Origin: Theocolax elegans
Taxonomy: Eukaryota; Arthropoda; Insecta; Hymenoptera; Cerocephalidae
Assembly: GCA_026168455.1 (NCBI GenBank)
Contig: CM047431.1
Span: 9,260,943-9,324,942, forward strand
Direction: 5' to 3'
DNA length: 64,000 bases
A program made the position numbers and the translations under genes. The notes below the pieces were generated by a model. It did not search any database. It worked only from the letters and a program-made list of their open reading frames with translations, and had not been told where the DNA came from. Positions 12,183 through 25,314 of this stretch are shown here, piece by piece; within the stretch, counting starts at the first letter, position 1, and each line of letters opens with the position of its first letter.

Positions 12183-12700
12183 CGCCCGTACAGTTCAGTT
12201 TTGCAGTTCAGTTTTGCAGACACGTGTGATTATCGTTAATGCGATACGGGCTAGTACCGGTTCGGTTTGTCCGGCCACCGTGTAGCCGTTCTTCGCGGGT
12301 AATTTGTGTGCGTTCTTGTGCATCGAGTGACTCTAGTGCAGTGCGAAGGACCAAGTGCTGCGGGTCGAGTTTCTCTCCGAAGTGAGCGAATCGCCGCGTC
12401 TGCATGTGAACAAAGACGACGAGACACCGGGCCACATCCAGTGGTCAGGATACGTCAGGGGGCATGGACCAGCAAATCCGGTAAGTACCCGACGTTAGTC
12501 GATATAACTATTGTGTGATAGCGTGAGTGCTTGATAGTTTGTTCACACCGGTGTTACCGAAACCGACGTACTTTGCGTGGGACGAGCAAAGAGGACAAGC
12601 TCCCCGCTTTTCGCGCAAGAACTACGTAATCGGGGAATTTACCAAACTTCTTGTCCGAAACCCTATTCTAGTAATTATTAATTGAATAAATCACTGTTTA
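12183..12700 (+). promoter_or_regulatory. Candidate transcription start, leader exon and polyadenylation signal (LTR-like)
   Basis: Two arthropod-initiator-like TCAGTT motifs sit 13 bp apart at 12,195 and 12,208. A GC-rich leader follows to an ATG at 12,464 that encodes only MDQQI before a strong donor CCG|GTAAGT at 12,480/12,481. AATAAA occurs at 12,685. This is either the first exon of an unrecognised gene or the U3/R/U5 of an LTR element. I cannot decide, and there is no matching acceptor exon I can name. Confidence 0.3.
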
Positions 12701-13212
12701 ATTATTATCATTCGGTCGTATATATAATTAATATAAATACAACCGTTTTCCTTTTCGTACCCGTATTTCCGGTAAAACATAACGGACCTCGCGTCGACGT
12801 AAGTGAATTGTTCTTCAGAGACATTTTCCTTGTTATTTGATAAATATTTGGATGAATATCTTGAATTAAATCATTTACCGATATTATAAATTAAACCAAT
12901 TATCTTCTTATTTTTCTTTTCTTCATAAATTTAGATCAAATCAAGATATACAAGTTTCTTCATTTTAATCCTTCTACTCTATCTCAGCTTTCTCCCAAGC
13001 CTGAGTTTTTTGAGTTATGTGTAATCAAAATCAAGGATTTTCGTGGTAAAATTTTTCATTGCTTATATTTATTATAAAAAAAATGTGTTAGTCTAATATT
13101 ATGGCTTTCTTCATATTTTTATAGTAGTAGATATATTTTCGAGTTAGTTAAACATCTGTTTCCCGGAATTATGATAATCTCCTTATTAGCCATCTGTCAC
13201 CAAAAATAGATG

Positions 13213-13484
13213 CTACACGGAGAAACATTTTCAGCGTAAAACACGGTGAGAGCTAGTCACCTTGCTTCTTAATGCAGGAGCAGCATAAACATTGACCCCC
13301 TCCACCGTCTAATACGCGACGCTTCAGCTACATGAACGATGAACTACACTGTTTTTTACAGTGAACGATTAGTTTTGTCTGTTCGGTGTATAGGATACAT
13401 TGAAATAGTTGGTGTCGCCACCGTCAAACAGCATGCTTTTCTAGTGGGCACCGTCTTTAACTATGAAAATGTCTCTCCGTGTAG
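13213..13484. mobile_element. 272-bp MITE with 20-bp terminal inverted repeats
   Basis: Left end CTACACGGAGAAACATTTTC and right end GAAAATGTCTCTCCGTGTAG are inverted with one mismatch. The interior contains a small hairpin (CACTGT...ACAGTG near 13,348-13,364) and no real ORF. Flanks do not show a convincing TSD, so the superfamily is undetermined. 12,701-13,212 and 13,485-14,402 hold no feature I can support. Confidence 0.75.
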
Positions 13485-14402
13485 TGTTACTTTGTATCTG
13501 ATTAGATTCTATCCTTTGATTATCAGCGATAAATAAATGTGACACAGCGATCATCAAAAGTTTGGCAAGTCACATACGACATTGAAGAAATAATAAAAAT
13601 GATAATTTTTAGGAATATCCCCAAAATAATAATTTAATGCAGATTAATATAATATTATTACGTATTACATAATTAAAATTTACAATAATAATTATTAAAT
13701 ATTTAATAAATCATTAAACCACGTGTACCTGCTACTACTTGTCCTGTCTGGTTCAGATCATAAATGGGCCCAGGTAAAAATTCTGATGAATTTCCTGTAA
13801 AGTATACAATATGATTTTAAAAATATAAACATCAATGAAGACAATCAATAATTTTGTATTATTAATGAAAGAGCGACTATGGCTGGGGACATTCGGTATT
13901 AGCCTTTTGTACGTAATAGGTTTGGGATTTCATATTTATCACAAGTATCTTTGTTTTTTTTTAAAGTAATGTACTAAATAAATCAGATCTAACTTGAAAT
14001 GTAGATCAGTTTAATTTGTTATCTATCCCTTCCAAGGCTGATTGATGCACGTAACTGTTGATATCAAGGTTATAATAATAAATAAAATTAATCTATTATT
14101 ATTTCTATGATTTTTTTCTTATTTGTCCGTTTTTTTTTCTCTACAAAACAAATTTAATAATTCTACTAGCCGAAAACGCTCGCTTCGCTCGCGATTAAAA
14201 CAAGGTTTGGGGCAAAATATTGAAACAAAATACAATATCGAATGAAAATGTAATAGAAGAATCTCAAAATTATACAGAAGAATTAAAGACAAAGGTACTG
14301 TAAAAATAAGTATTGACAGAAAACGAAAACAAGAAATAGTCAACAAAAATAATATTGAAGACAAAAATATTAATATATTAAAACAAGGATTTAAAATAAA
14401 AA

Positions 14403-17400
14403 ATATCTAGGAAATCCCGTAATTAGTGGAGCCTTTTTGAAATATTTCAGCAATTCTCAAAATTTCCAGGAAATCCCGTAATTAGTAGCGTCATCCCGAA
14501 ATACCTCATAAATTCCCGAAATATCCAGGAAATCCCTTAATTTGTAGAGTTATCCAAAAATACCACAGAAATTCCCAAAATATCCAGGAAATTCCGTAAT
14601 TAGTAGACTAATCCCGAATTTCCTCAGAAATTCCCGAAAGATCCAGGAAATCCCGTAATTGGTAGAATCATCACGAATTTCCTCAGGAATTCCCAAAATA
14701 TCCAGGAAATTCCGTAATCAGTGAAGTAATTTCAAAATACCTCAGAAATTCCCGAAATATCATGAAAATCCCGTAATTAATGGAGTCTTTTTGAAATATT
14801 TCCGAAATTCCCGAAATATCCAGGAAATTCCGTACTTAGTAGAATCATCCCGAATTTCCTCAGAAATTCGCGTAATATCCAGAAAATCCTGTAATTGATG
14901 GAATCATCCCAAAATACCTCAGAAATTCCCGAAAGATCTAGGAAATCCCTTAATTGGTAGATTCATCCCGAATTTGTTCAGATATTCCCGAAGGATCCAG
15001 GAAATTCCGTAATTAGTAGTCATCCCGAATTTTTTCAGAAATTCCCTAAATATCCCGAAAATCCAATTATTATTGGTGTTGTAACGAATTTCCTCAGAAA
15101 ATCCCGAAATATCCAGGAAATCCCGTAATTAGTAGAGTCGTCCCGAAATACCTCAGAAATTCCCGATGTATCCGGGAAATTCCGTAAATAGTAGTCATCC
15201 CTAACTCTTCAGAAATTCTCGAAATAACCAGAAAATCCCGTTATTATTGGTGTTATCCCGAATTTCCTCATGAATACCCTAAATATTCAGGAAAGTCCAT
15301 AATTATTGAAGTCATTCCGAAATTCCTCAAATATTCCCGAAATATCCAAGAAATTCCATAATTAGTGGAGTCATTCCGAAATATCTCAGAAATTCGCCAA
15401 ATATCCAGGAAATCCCGTAATTAGTAAAGTCATCCCGAAATAGCTCAGAAAATCCAGAAAGATCCAGGAAATCGATTAATTCGTAGAGTTAGCCAGAAAT
15501 ACCTCAGGAATTCCTGAAATATCCAGGATATACCATAACTAGTAATTGGTAGAGTCATCACGAATTTTCTCAGATATTCCCGAAATACCCAGGAAATCCC
15601 GTAATTAGTGGAGTCTTTCTGAAACATTTCAGAAATTCCAAAATATCCAGGAAATCCCGTAATTAGTAGCGTCATCCCGAAATACCTCATTAATTCCTGA
15701 AATATCATGGAAATTCCACAATTAGTGGAGACATTTTGAAATACCTCAGAAATTCCCGAAATATCCAGGAAATCGATTAATTCGTAGAGTTAGCCAGAAA
15801 TACCTCAGGAATTCCTGAAATATCCAGGATATACCATAACTAGTGGAGCCATGCTGAAATCTTTCAGAAATTCCCGAAATATCCTCGAAATCCCGTAATG
15901 AGTAGAGTTATCCCGAAATACCTCAGTAATTCCCGAAATATCCAGAAGATCCCGTAATTAGTAGCGTCATCCCGAAATACCTCATAAATTCCTGCAATAT
16001 CCTGAAAATTCCACAATTAATGCTGACATTTCGAAATACCCCAGAAATTCCCGAAATATCCAGGAAATTCCTTAATTTGTAGAGTTATCCAGAAATACCT
16101 CAGCAATTCCCGAAAGATCGACGAACTCCCGTAATTGGTAGAATCATCACGAATTTCGAGTAGAGTTATCCGGAAATACATCTGAAATTCCCGAAAGATC
16201 CAGAAAAGCCCGTAATTGGTAGAGTCATCGCGAATTTCCTCATAAATTCGCGTAATGTCCAGGAAATCCCTTAATTTGTAGAGTTATCCAGAAATACTTC
16301 AGCAATTCCCGAAATATCCAGGAAATCCCTTAATTTGTAGAGTTATCCAGAAATAGTTCAGTAATTCCCGAAATATCCAGGAAATCCCGTACTTAGTAGA
16401 CTCATCCCGAATTTCCTCAGAAATTCGCGTAATATCCAGAAAATCCCGTAATTGGTGGAATCATCCCGAAATACCTCAGAAATTCCCGAAAGATCCAGGA
16501 AATCCCGTAATTGGTAGATTCATCCCGAATTTCCTTCCTCCCGTCTTTTGTTATCCAGAAATACCTCAGATATTGCCGAAAGATCCAGAAAAGCCCGTAA
16601 TTGGTAGCGTCATCCCGAAATACCTCATAAATTCCCGCAATATCCTGGAAATTCCACAATTAGTGGAGACATTTCGAAATACCTCAGAAATTCCCGAAAT
16701 ATCCAGGAAATCCCTTAATTGGTAGAGTTATCCAGAAATACCTCAGAGATTCCCGAAATATCCAGGAAATCTCGCGATTAGTGGAGTCTTTCTGAAATAT
16801 TTCAGAAATTCCCGAAAGATCCAGGAAATCCCGTAATTGATAGAGTCATCGCGAATTTCCTCAGAAATTCGCGTAATATCCAGGAAATCCCTTAATTTGT
16901 AGAATTATCCAGAAATACTTCAGAAATTACGGAAATATCCAGGAAATCCCGTAATTAGTAGCGTCATCCCGAAATACCTCAGCAATTCCCGAAAGACCAC
17001 GAAATCCCGTAATTGGTAGAATCATCCTGAAATACCTCAGAAATTCCTGAAAGATCCAGGAAATCCCTTAATTTGTAGAGTTATCCTAAATTCCTCAGAA
17101 ATTCCCGAAATATCCAGGAAATCCCGTAATTAGTGGAGTCTTTCTGAAATATTTTAGAATTTTCCGAAATACCCAGGAAATCCCGCAATTAGTGGAGTCT
17201 TTCTGAAATATTTCAGAAATTTCCAAATATCCAAGGAAATCCCGTAATTAGTGGATTCTTTCTGAAATATTTCAGAAATCCCGAAATATCCAGGAAATCC
17301 CTTATTTAGTAGAGTTATCCAGAAATACCTCAGAAATTCCCGAAATATCCAGGAAATACCGTAATTTGTATAGTCATCCCGAAATAGCTCAAAAATACCC

Positions 17401-18652
17401 GAAAGGTCCAGGAAATTCCGGAATTATTAGTCATCCCGAATTTTTTCAGAAATTCCCGAAATATTCAGAAAATCCCGTTATTATTGGTGTTATCCCGAAT
17501 TTACTCAGAAATTCCCAAAATATCCAGGAAATTCCGTAATCAGTGGAGTAATTTCAAAATACCTCAGAAATTCCCGAAATATCCAGGAAATCCCTTAATT
17601 TGTAGAGTTATCCAGAAATACTTCAGCAATTCCCGAAAGATCCAGGAAATCCCGTAATTGGTAGAATCATCACGAATTTCCTCAGATATACCCGAAATAT
17701 CCAAAAAATCCCGTAATTAGTGGAGTCTTTCTGAAATATTTCAGAAATTCCCGAAATATCCAGGAAATTCCGTAATTAGTAGCGTCATCCCGAAATACCT
17801 CAGCAATTCCCGAATGATCCAGGAAATCCCGTAATTGGTAGATTCATCCCGAATTTCCTCAGATATTGCCGAAATATCCAGGAAATACCATAATAATTAG
17901 TGGAGACATTCTGAAATTTTACAGAAATTCCCGAAATATCCAGAAAATCCCTTATTTAGTAGAGATATCCAGAAATACCTCAGAAATTCCCGAAAAATCC
18001 AGGAAATACCGTAATTTGTTTAGGCATCCCGAAATAGCTCAAAAATTCCAGAAAGATCCAGGAAATTCCGTAATTAGTAGGCATACCGAATTTTTTCAGA
18101 AATTCACGAAAGGTCCAGGAAATCCCGCAATTAGTAGTGTCATCCCGAAATACCTCAGAAATTCCCGAAAGATCCAGGAAATCCCGTAATTGGTAGACTC
18201 ATCGCGAATTTCCTCAGATATTCCCGAAATATATAGGAAATCCCGTAATTGGTAGAATCATCCCGAATTTCCTCAGATATTCCCGAAATATCCAAATAAT
18301 CATGTAATTAGTGGAGTCTTTCTGAAATATTTCAGAAATTCCCGTAATATCCAAGAAATCCCGTAATTAGTAGTCATCCCGAATTTTTTCAGAAATTCCC
18401 GAAATATCCAGAAATTCTCGTAATTAGTAGCGTCATCCCGAAATACCTCAGCAATTCCCGAAAGATCCACGAAATTCCGTAATTGGTTGAGTCATCACGA
18501 ATTTCCTCAGATATTCCCGAAGTTTCACGGAAATCCCGTAATTAGTGGAGTCTTTCTGAAATATTTCAGAAATTCCCGAAATGTCCAGGAAACCCCGTAA
18601 TTAGTAGACTCATCCCAAATTTCCTCCGAAATTCCCGAAAGATCTAGGAACT
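14403..18652. repeat. 59-bp satellite array, about 70 monomers
   Basis: A tandem array with a period close to 59 bp. The monomer itself reads as three ~20-bp subunits: TCCCGAAATACCTCAGAAAT, TCCCGAAATATCCAGGAAAT and CCCGTAATTAGTAGAGTCA. A common variant replaces the first subunit with one ending CTTTCTGAAATATTTCAG, and the two monomer types alternate irregularly, hinting at higher-order structure. Monomers are clearly diverged, with occasional 1-3 bp indels and partial units. ORFs on both strands within it are by-products of periodicity. Confidence 0.95.
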
Positions 18653-19767
18653 GTTTGTCGTAATTCCAGGGACACATAAAGTCTAAAAAAGATAATGTTT
18701 ATTTATATAATTATTTACAGTAAAATGGGAATTCATAGAAAAATGCTTATTTTAGATATATTTCTAAATATAACTTGTTATTAATATTACAAATAATATA
18801 TATTTATTATAATTTTTGAATACATACAGTTTATACCTGGCACATCGACAATTAATTGTTGACAACAAAATTAATTATCGGTTGTGCAATTGTAATAATT
18901 AATGGTAAAATGCATGTATAAAAAGTGGTACGTACGTACGTACGCGGACTACTGAATCTTCCAAGCCAAAAAACTAATAAAAAACGACTCTTTAAAAAAT
19001 TTGTAATAGTGGTAAATTTACCCTCGTATCAATGCGATCACAATGGACTCATAAAAAATTGTATTTTCTATTTATTATTCCCACGATAAAGTGTTTTTCA
19101 CAGAAAAATTCACATTTCACTTATAAAATTTTAATATTATGGAGATTAGTTATAAAATATAACTGGTAGAAGTCGAACATTCAAACACTATCTTGTAAAA
19201 GAAAAATAATATTCAACCGTTGTTCGATAATAATCGCACAGCAATACTAGTGGGGCGACGTCTCGACTCGATCTAACGTTTTCGTCGCTACGCTTTTACT
19301 GCCTCCTTCAAATCACATGATACTAATGTTGCAGTCGCATTCTATCGAAAACGTTTATAGCATGTCAAAATAGTACATTAGAATATAAAACGTAAAGTAG
19401 GTGAAGCCCGCACGACTTGCATTTGTCGCCCGAGAAAAACGAGGTCAATGATTTTAACTCATACCGGGCACTCTAGTTTGCGCAACAGTTACGCTGTCAA
19501 GAGAGAGATTAATAATATTGGTAGCGAAGGTTCAAATCACCTTTAATATTGCAATTAAATTATTTTGACTTTCATCATAAAGCATATAATCTAATTTATT
19601 ATAAAATAAAAAGCAAATAAATATAGAATAAACCAGGAATATAACAAATAATTTCTCACGTCTAATCTTCCGTCGGGGCAAAGTCTAACCAATCACGATG
19701 ATACTGTGAGTGACGATATATACCAATAACCTTGAGCGTTAAGGCAGGTATATGTGCATATGCGTTC
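18653..19767. other. Unassigned AT-rich DNA
   Basis: No supported gene. Contains an (ACGT)n run at 18,931-18,944 and a palindromic GACAATTAATTGT at 18,848. The segment ends at the Polinton target-site duplication. Confidence 0.5.
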
Positions 19768-19773
19768 ACTGTA

Positions 19774-19968
19774 AGTAGTCATAATACCTATATGGAGAGA
19801 CCCAAACAAACCCCCTCCACCACTTCCGGGACACGTGGATGTCTGGGACCCCCCTGGGATTATCCCCCCTCAGATCTTAACGCATCAGTGACTATAGACG
19901 TCTGGTCTAGGGCCCTTTTTAGAAGGGGTGTCTTATCTCCCCTCAGATCTTAACGCGTCAGTGCTATG
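19774..19968. repeat. Polinton left terminal inverted repeat
   Basis: Inverted copy of the right terminal sequence, including two internal blocks with CCCCTCAGATCTTAACGC (19,867 and 19,939), so the inner half is itself repeated as at the right end. Confidence 0.85.
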
Positions 19969-20261
19969 GTTCTGTAAGCATAAAACTTTGGGACTACCGC
20001 AACCATTGTATTTATGTAGGTACCTTTACCGTGAGCTGCCAGTTCGTCCGTCATTAAACCGAATAGGCTACCCAAAAGTGGTTCGTACTGTTCGAGGTCA
20101 TTGTCATTTTTTACACAAATACAAGAGTCCGTGTCGCAATGCAACAAATGGCTACCTAGGCGCTGCACATGCTCGCAAAGTACGAGTCTTGTTTGACCTA
20201 TGGTGTAAGCCGCGATAACGACATTTGTAAGCGGAACATGTGGTACGCCATCTTCCTTAAG
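19950..20261 (-). pseudogene. pPolB: Polinton protein-primed DNA polymerase B, C-terminal palm fragment
   Basis: Reading the minus strand, this fragment contains NVVIAAYTIGQTRLVLCEHV followed by the catalytic motif C as HCDTDSCIC, the D-T-D-S box that binds metal in family B polymerases of adenovirus/Polinton type. It continues into thumb-like sequence and runs into the terminal repeat at 19,950. It is the continuation of the fragment at 21,522-22,388; a foldback element sits between motif B and motif C. The frame is open only within this piece. Confidence 0.88.
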
Positions 20262-21521
20262 CCATTTCTTTCTAAGCGGACATTTTATAGACAATTGGTT
20301 TTATGCCTAGAAAATTGTCGAAGAAAAAAACAAAAATAAAAACCAGAAGCACTTTTCTAAACTAAAATTATCCGCTCTTTCCGATTCTGAAGTCAGAATT
20401 TGAAAATTTCCATTGGAAAATTTAACAATGGCGGTTTGAATTTGGTGAAAAATCAGAAATACATTTTTCAACATTTTGACATGCTAGTTAAGAATAAAAC
20501 GGTTTAACGAAGATCATGAGATTCATGTTGCAAATGATATTATTATTGAAACATTTGATGTTTGCGAATTTTTCCGAAAAATTTTCCAAGATGGCGTCTG
20601 TGACATCATAAAATAATCGGAGACTACTTATTTTTTTTTTAAATTTTCCAATTTATACTAAATTTTAAATACTTAGATCACGAGGTCGCTGATAACGAAT
20701 CTGAAATCAGATTTGAAAAATTCAAGATGATGGATCCACCATGGCGGACATTGTTTTTCAAAAGTCAACCAATTTTGACTGAATTTAATATACGGGGGTT
20801 TTCAGGGTCGCTGATTACGAATCTCAAATCAGATACATTGAAAAAAATGAATAATTTCTCCCACCATTAGTTCCAAAGTAAATATTCAAAATTGAATCCA
20901 ATTCTGTTGATGTTTGAAAAAAATTTCGGCCTTTTTGAATCCGTCATGTTGATTTTTTCAAATTTGATTTTAGATTCATAATCAGCGATCCTAAAAGCCC
21001 CCGTATATCAAATTTAGCCAAAATTGGTTGACTTTTGAAAAAAAATGTCCGCTATGTTGAATCCGTCATCTTGAATTTTTCAAATCTGATTTCAGTGTCG
21101 TTATCTTTGGTATAAAATTTGGTATAAATTAGAAATCTTTTTAAAAAAAATAATAAGTTTCCGATGATATCATGATGTCACAGACGCCATCTTGGAAAAT
21201 TTTTCGGAAAAATTCGCAAACATCAAATGTTTCAATAATAATATCATTTGCAACATGAATCCGTCTCACGATCTTCGTTAAACCGTTTTGTTCTAAACAA
21301 GCATGTCAAAATGTTGAAAAATATATTTTTGATTTTTCACCAAATTCAAACCGCCATTTTCAGATTTTCTAATGGAAATTTTCAAATTCCGACTTCAGAA
21401 TCGGAAAGAGCGGAAAATTTTAGTTCAGAAAAGTACTACTGGTTATTATTTTTGTTTTTTTTCGACAATTTTCTAGGCAAAAAACCAATCGACTATAAAA
21501 TGTCCGGTTAGGAAGAAATGG
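20262..21521. mobile_element. 1.26-kb foldback element inserted in the Polinton polymerase
   Basis: The left arm from 20,262 (CCATTTCTTTCTAAGCGGAC) and the right arm ending at 21,521 are inverted copies, together covering nearly the whole interval with the fold point near 20,880. Phrases such as GTCGCTGATAACGAATCTG recur within each arm, so the arms contain sub-repeats. A short ORF on the plus strand is spurious. No clear TSD. The insertion splits the polymerase between motifs B and C. Confidence 0.85.
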
Positions 21522-22388
21522 GTCAAATCGACAAGTAACATACAAAATTTCATCGTTGATCGGTAGAACATTCTTAAAACTTCCTTGCCGCAGCTAGTCA
21601 AGAGGGTTAAAAAGTTTTCGCGAGACTTAACGATCGTTGTTTGCTGCAAATTTGTTCGCTGTCCAAATTTACCCCACATCGAGTTTAAACACAATTTAGC
21701 AACGGTCCGCAAACCGTTATTCTTCTTAACCCTTTCGTAGTCCAATGCGATTCCCTCGTCTCGTTTGTAGTCTTGGAAATATTGAAGTTTACTCGCGTTA
21801 TCCGTATGCCACTTGGACCAACCGCTTGCCTACTGCTTAATTTTTAAAGACGTATCGACGTAACCGGCGAAAAGACCACCTTGATTACCATCGAAACGTG
21901 TTGTTTCGTATTGCCAAATAATGTTAATGTTCGATACTCGATAGCCAACCTCGATGACTGTGGATTTCGTCGACCACCCACATACCCATAAATTCGCGTT
22001 CAGTTGGATCCTCGTGATCGCAATCATCTTGACGCGTTTATTCGCAACAAGAGTGGCACAGTGCAAATAGCAAACGATCGTGCATTTTGATTGGTAACAC
22101 CGGTAAATACAAGTAATGAGGCGGCAAGATTTTACACTTGATCAAACCTTCCACGCGAAGGAGACCATTATTGTTACCGCGCTTCAGATCGAAACACTCG
22201 TCGCCCACCAAGATGCGCGGATAGCCCAATGGACATTTACCTCTTATACACACATACGGATATAACGAGCATATATCAGTATATTTTATTTTTTCACCTT
22301 CGTTTTCCACAGCGTAATACGGTATAATGTTCTCCGTGCATCCTCCGAAAAACGCGCCGCGAGAGGTTAACGTGATTTGACTCATCAA
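21522..22388 (-). pseudogene. pPolB: Polinton protein-primed DNA polymerase B, palm motifs A and B
   Basis: On the minus strand the order is TSRGAFFGGCTE, then motif A as YTDICSLYPYV (D-x-x-S-L-Y-P), then IWQYETTRFDGNQGGLFAGY, then motif B as KLCLNSMWGKFGQR (K-x6-N-S-x-x-G). These are the signatures of protein-primed family B DNA polymerases. A stop near 22,038 and frame changes near 21,960 and 21,830 break the gene. The N-terminal exonuclease domain, expected upstream of 22,388, is missing. The polymerase would have replicated the Polinton genome from protein-capped ends. Confidence 0.9.
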
Positions 22389-22731
22389 CGTGATATTATA
22401 ATCCTTTTAAAAGTATAATTTTCAATTTTTACTTTGAAAAATATGAAATATTGGGCATTAATTGTAAATTGTCAATAATGAATTTTATACTAAGATAAAA
22501 GATTATTAAAATTCTACATTTGAAGTAATAATAAAAAATACAGAAAGGGTTGATTGGTACACCAAGAATTGTACAAATATTTTACACAATAATTAAAATT
22601 AATAACATAAATGTTCATTTTGTGCACATAAAAATTGTACACGTAAATATTGTGCACCATGAGAAAAAGTAATGTGTACTATTATAGTGTACAAAAATGA
22701 TGTGTTTAATACGTGTATATAATACATTCAA

Positions 22732-24109
22732 ATATATATATATATATATGGGAGATTCCATGTGAAGTGATCCAGTTAAAAAATAGAATTTTGTTTTAAT
22801 GTATGAAATCAGTAAAAAACTACTTGAATAGAGTGTAGCTAAATTTTTAGACCTGAATTTCAATTAGTACCAGAGTTGTAGCCAATCAGAAAGTCGAATT
22901 TTTTGAAAAAATTGACTTTTTGGTTTATCACTTAATAACTCAAAATCTAACAATTTTTTCTTATACACATTAAATTTGAAAAAGTTTATTAATTTCAAGA
23001 AGAATCAGTTCAAATATTTCATTTATTTTATTTTAAAACTTTGAATATAGTTATAATCAATAAAAACCTTTATAGTAAAAAAAAGGGTTGTACGATCAAA
23101 AATATTTTATCCATCCAAAAATCTAATTCATCGATGATTAATTACCTTCAAAATAATGCAAAGTTTGAGTGCGGCAGAGCATTTTAGACAAAGTTATGGT
23201 GTTTTAGTCAAATTTCTTAAAAATAGAGAGCGAATGCATTTTATGAAAAAAACAGAGTAACCGTATACTTGCATTCAAACAACATGGCACTATTATTCTT
23301 CAATAATTCTAAAATATACTATTTAATGTTAGTTACTGATACTTTTCAATCTCTAAGCTGCTTACAAACACAAAGCAGTAGGTATAAGCAGTTATACCTG
23401 TTATATAATTGGATAAATACCTAAAACTTTTTATAATTCCAATAAATCCAATTATATAACAGGTATAACTAAAAGTATCAGACTTAATAACAACTAAATA
23501 AAAGTATCAGTAATTAACAATAAATAGTATATTTTAGTAATATTGAGGAATAATAGTGCCATATTGATTGAATGCAAGTATACGGTTACTCTGTTTTTTT
23601 CATAAAATGCATTCGCTCTCTATTTTTAAGAAATTCGACTAAAAACACCATAACTTTGTCTAAAATGCTCTGCCGCACTCAAACTTTGCATTATTTTGAA
23701 GGTAATTAATCATCGATGAATTAGATTTTTGGATGGATAAAATATTTTTGATCGTACAACCCTTTTTTTTACTATAAAGGTTTTTATTGATTATAACTAT
23801 ATTCAAAGTTTTAAAATAAAATAAATGAAATATTTGAACTGATTCTTCTTGAAATTAATAAACTTTTTCAAATTTAATGTGTATAAGAAAAAATTGTTAG
23901 ATTTTGAGTTATTAAGTGATAAACCAAAAAGTCAATTTTTTCAAAAAATTCGACTTTCTGATTGGCTACAACTCTGGTACTAATTGAAATTCAGGTCTAA
24001 AAATTTAGCTACACTCTATTCAAGTAGTTTTTTACTGACTCCATACATTAAAACAAAATTCTATTTTTTAACTGGATCACTTCACATGGAATCTCCCATA
24101 TATATATAT
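22732..24109. mobile_element. 1.38-kb near-perfect palindrome (foldback element)
   Basis: Left arm 22,732 to about 23,414 and right arm 23,445 to 24,109 are inverted copies with few differences over most of their length; the loop is about 30 bp. Both tips read ATATATGGGAGATTCCATG into the element and abut TA repeats, so it probably inserted in (TA)n. The two 64-82 codon ORFs in the tips are mirror images of each other, which confirms they are not genes. 22,389-22,731 shows nothing else. Confidence 0.92.
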
Positions 24110-24688
24110 TGTAACGGTAAGGTATTGTTTACCTTACCGTTTGACGAATACGAGCAACACGAGCGAATAGTATCGTAATGTCCGCATCGGCTCGGGCCGG
24201 CGAGATCCGGCTCGGCTCGGTTCGTCGTGGCTACACGGGCGAGATCGACTTCGCACCCGCACCTGATCAGCGCGCACTCAGAAGAGATATAGCCGCCTTG
24301 ACACGCAACAGGTGATACCCGCAACACAATTACAATTACAATTTATTTCAATAAATTCATTTTTATTAATACAAATTCAATCCGGTGTTCAAGTAATTGA
24401 ATTTTAACCCACGTACGATTCCTTTCGAGATCCTAAGAGCTCGTATATTTCTGATTGATAAGTGTTCGACGGGATATCAATGTTTCGCGGTCAATTGCAG
24501 ATTTGATTTTTACCTGGGTGTTATCTGAAACAGTACCTCGGTTTCAGACTAACACTTAACAGATTTTATAGAGCGGACAGGTAACCGCCGTCGCAACGCG
24601 GGGAAAATACGTTAATTTGAAGTTTTACCGTACCGCTGAGCAGCCGCAATAATAAAATAAACATCCGCGCGGCAGTACAACTGTTACA
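24110..24688 (+). mobile_element. Solo LTR (TGTAACGGT...ACTGTTACA)
   Basis: Starts TGTAACGGTAAGG and ends CAACTGTTACA, with matching inverted ends. An inner phrase GCGGACAGGTAACCGC is shared with the LTR at 44,590-45,617, placing both in one family. The first 30 bp form a hairpin with 12-bp arms (24,113-24,141). Flanking 4-mers are ATAT and GTAT, so the TSD is imperfect. It sits at the outer edge of the 1.38-kb palindrome. Confidence 0.65.
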
Positions 24689-25314
24689 GTATATATACAC
24701 ATATATTTATGTATTTGAGTAAAAAAATTTGAATAAATTATTTTTCTGCGAGTTAGCTTTATACTATTTTAAACGTACAATTATATTTTTTTTATTACGT
24801 GTACAATCTATTATGAATAATTTTTAAATGAACACCAAATGTTTATTCCTCTCAGAGTATACTATATAAAATATATAAAAATATTTGCTCGCTTTTATTT
24901 GAGTATTTGTGTTAAAAATAAAAAAACACATACAATGGTTTCCGACTAACTTGTAACGGAGTTTGTCTTTACAATTAAATTACGATATAATTATTTTCAA
25001 TTTCCTTCCTGACCGAATCCTGGAATCTGAGCAAGGCCCCGGCAAAGATTCACTCCGTTACATGGCGCTCGGACAGCTAATTGTAAAAGGAATTTGAAAA
25101 TCTTTAAGCTTTAAATTTTTTAGCGAACTTACAAACTACTTAATTTTGTAAATCACACTAGGACGCCGCGATTACACTAACACGATAACACTTATAAAGT
25201 CCGACAATTAAATAAATTGTACAATGGCCTCCGTGGCGTGGATTTATAAAGTACCGTCAAGAAGAGAAGTTATGGACCAAAAGAGAAATTGGAATTGCCA
25301 TCTCAAAGGCAAAG

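Noticed and set aside
15445..18189. Several ORFs of 80-107 codons
   Set aside because: They are translations of the 59-bp satellite.
18931..18944. (ACGT)n run as a restriction or methylation landmark
   Set aside because: Simple microsatellite.
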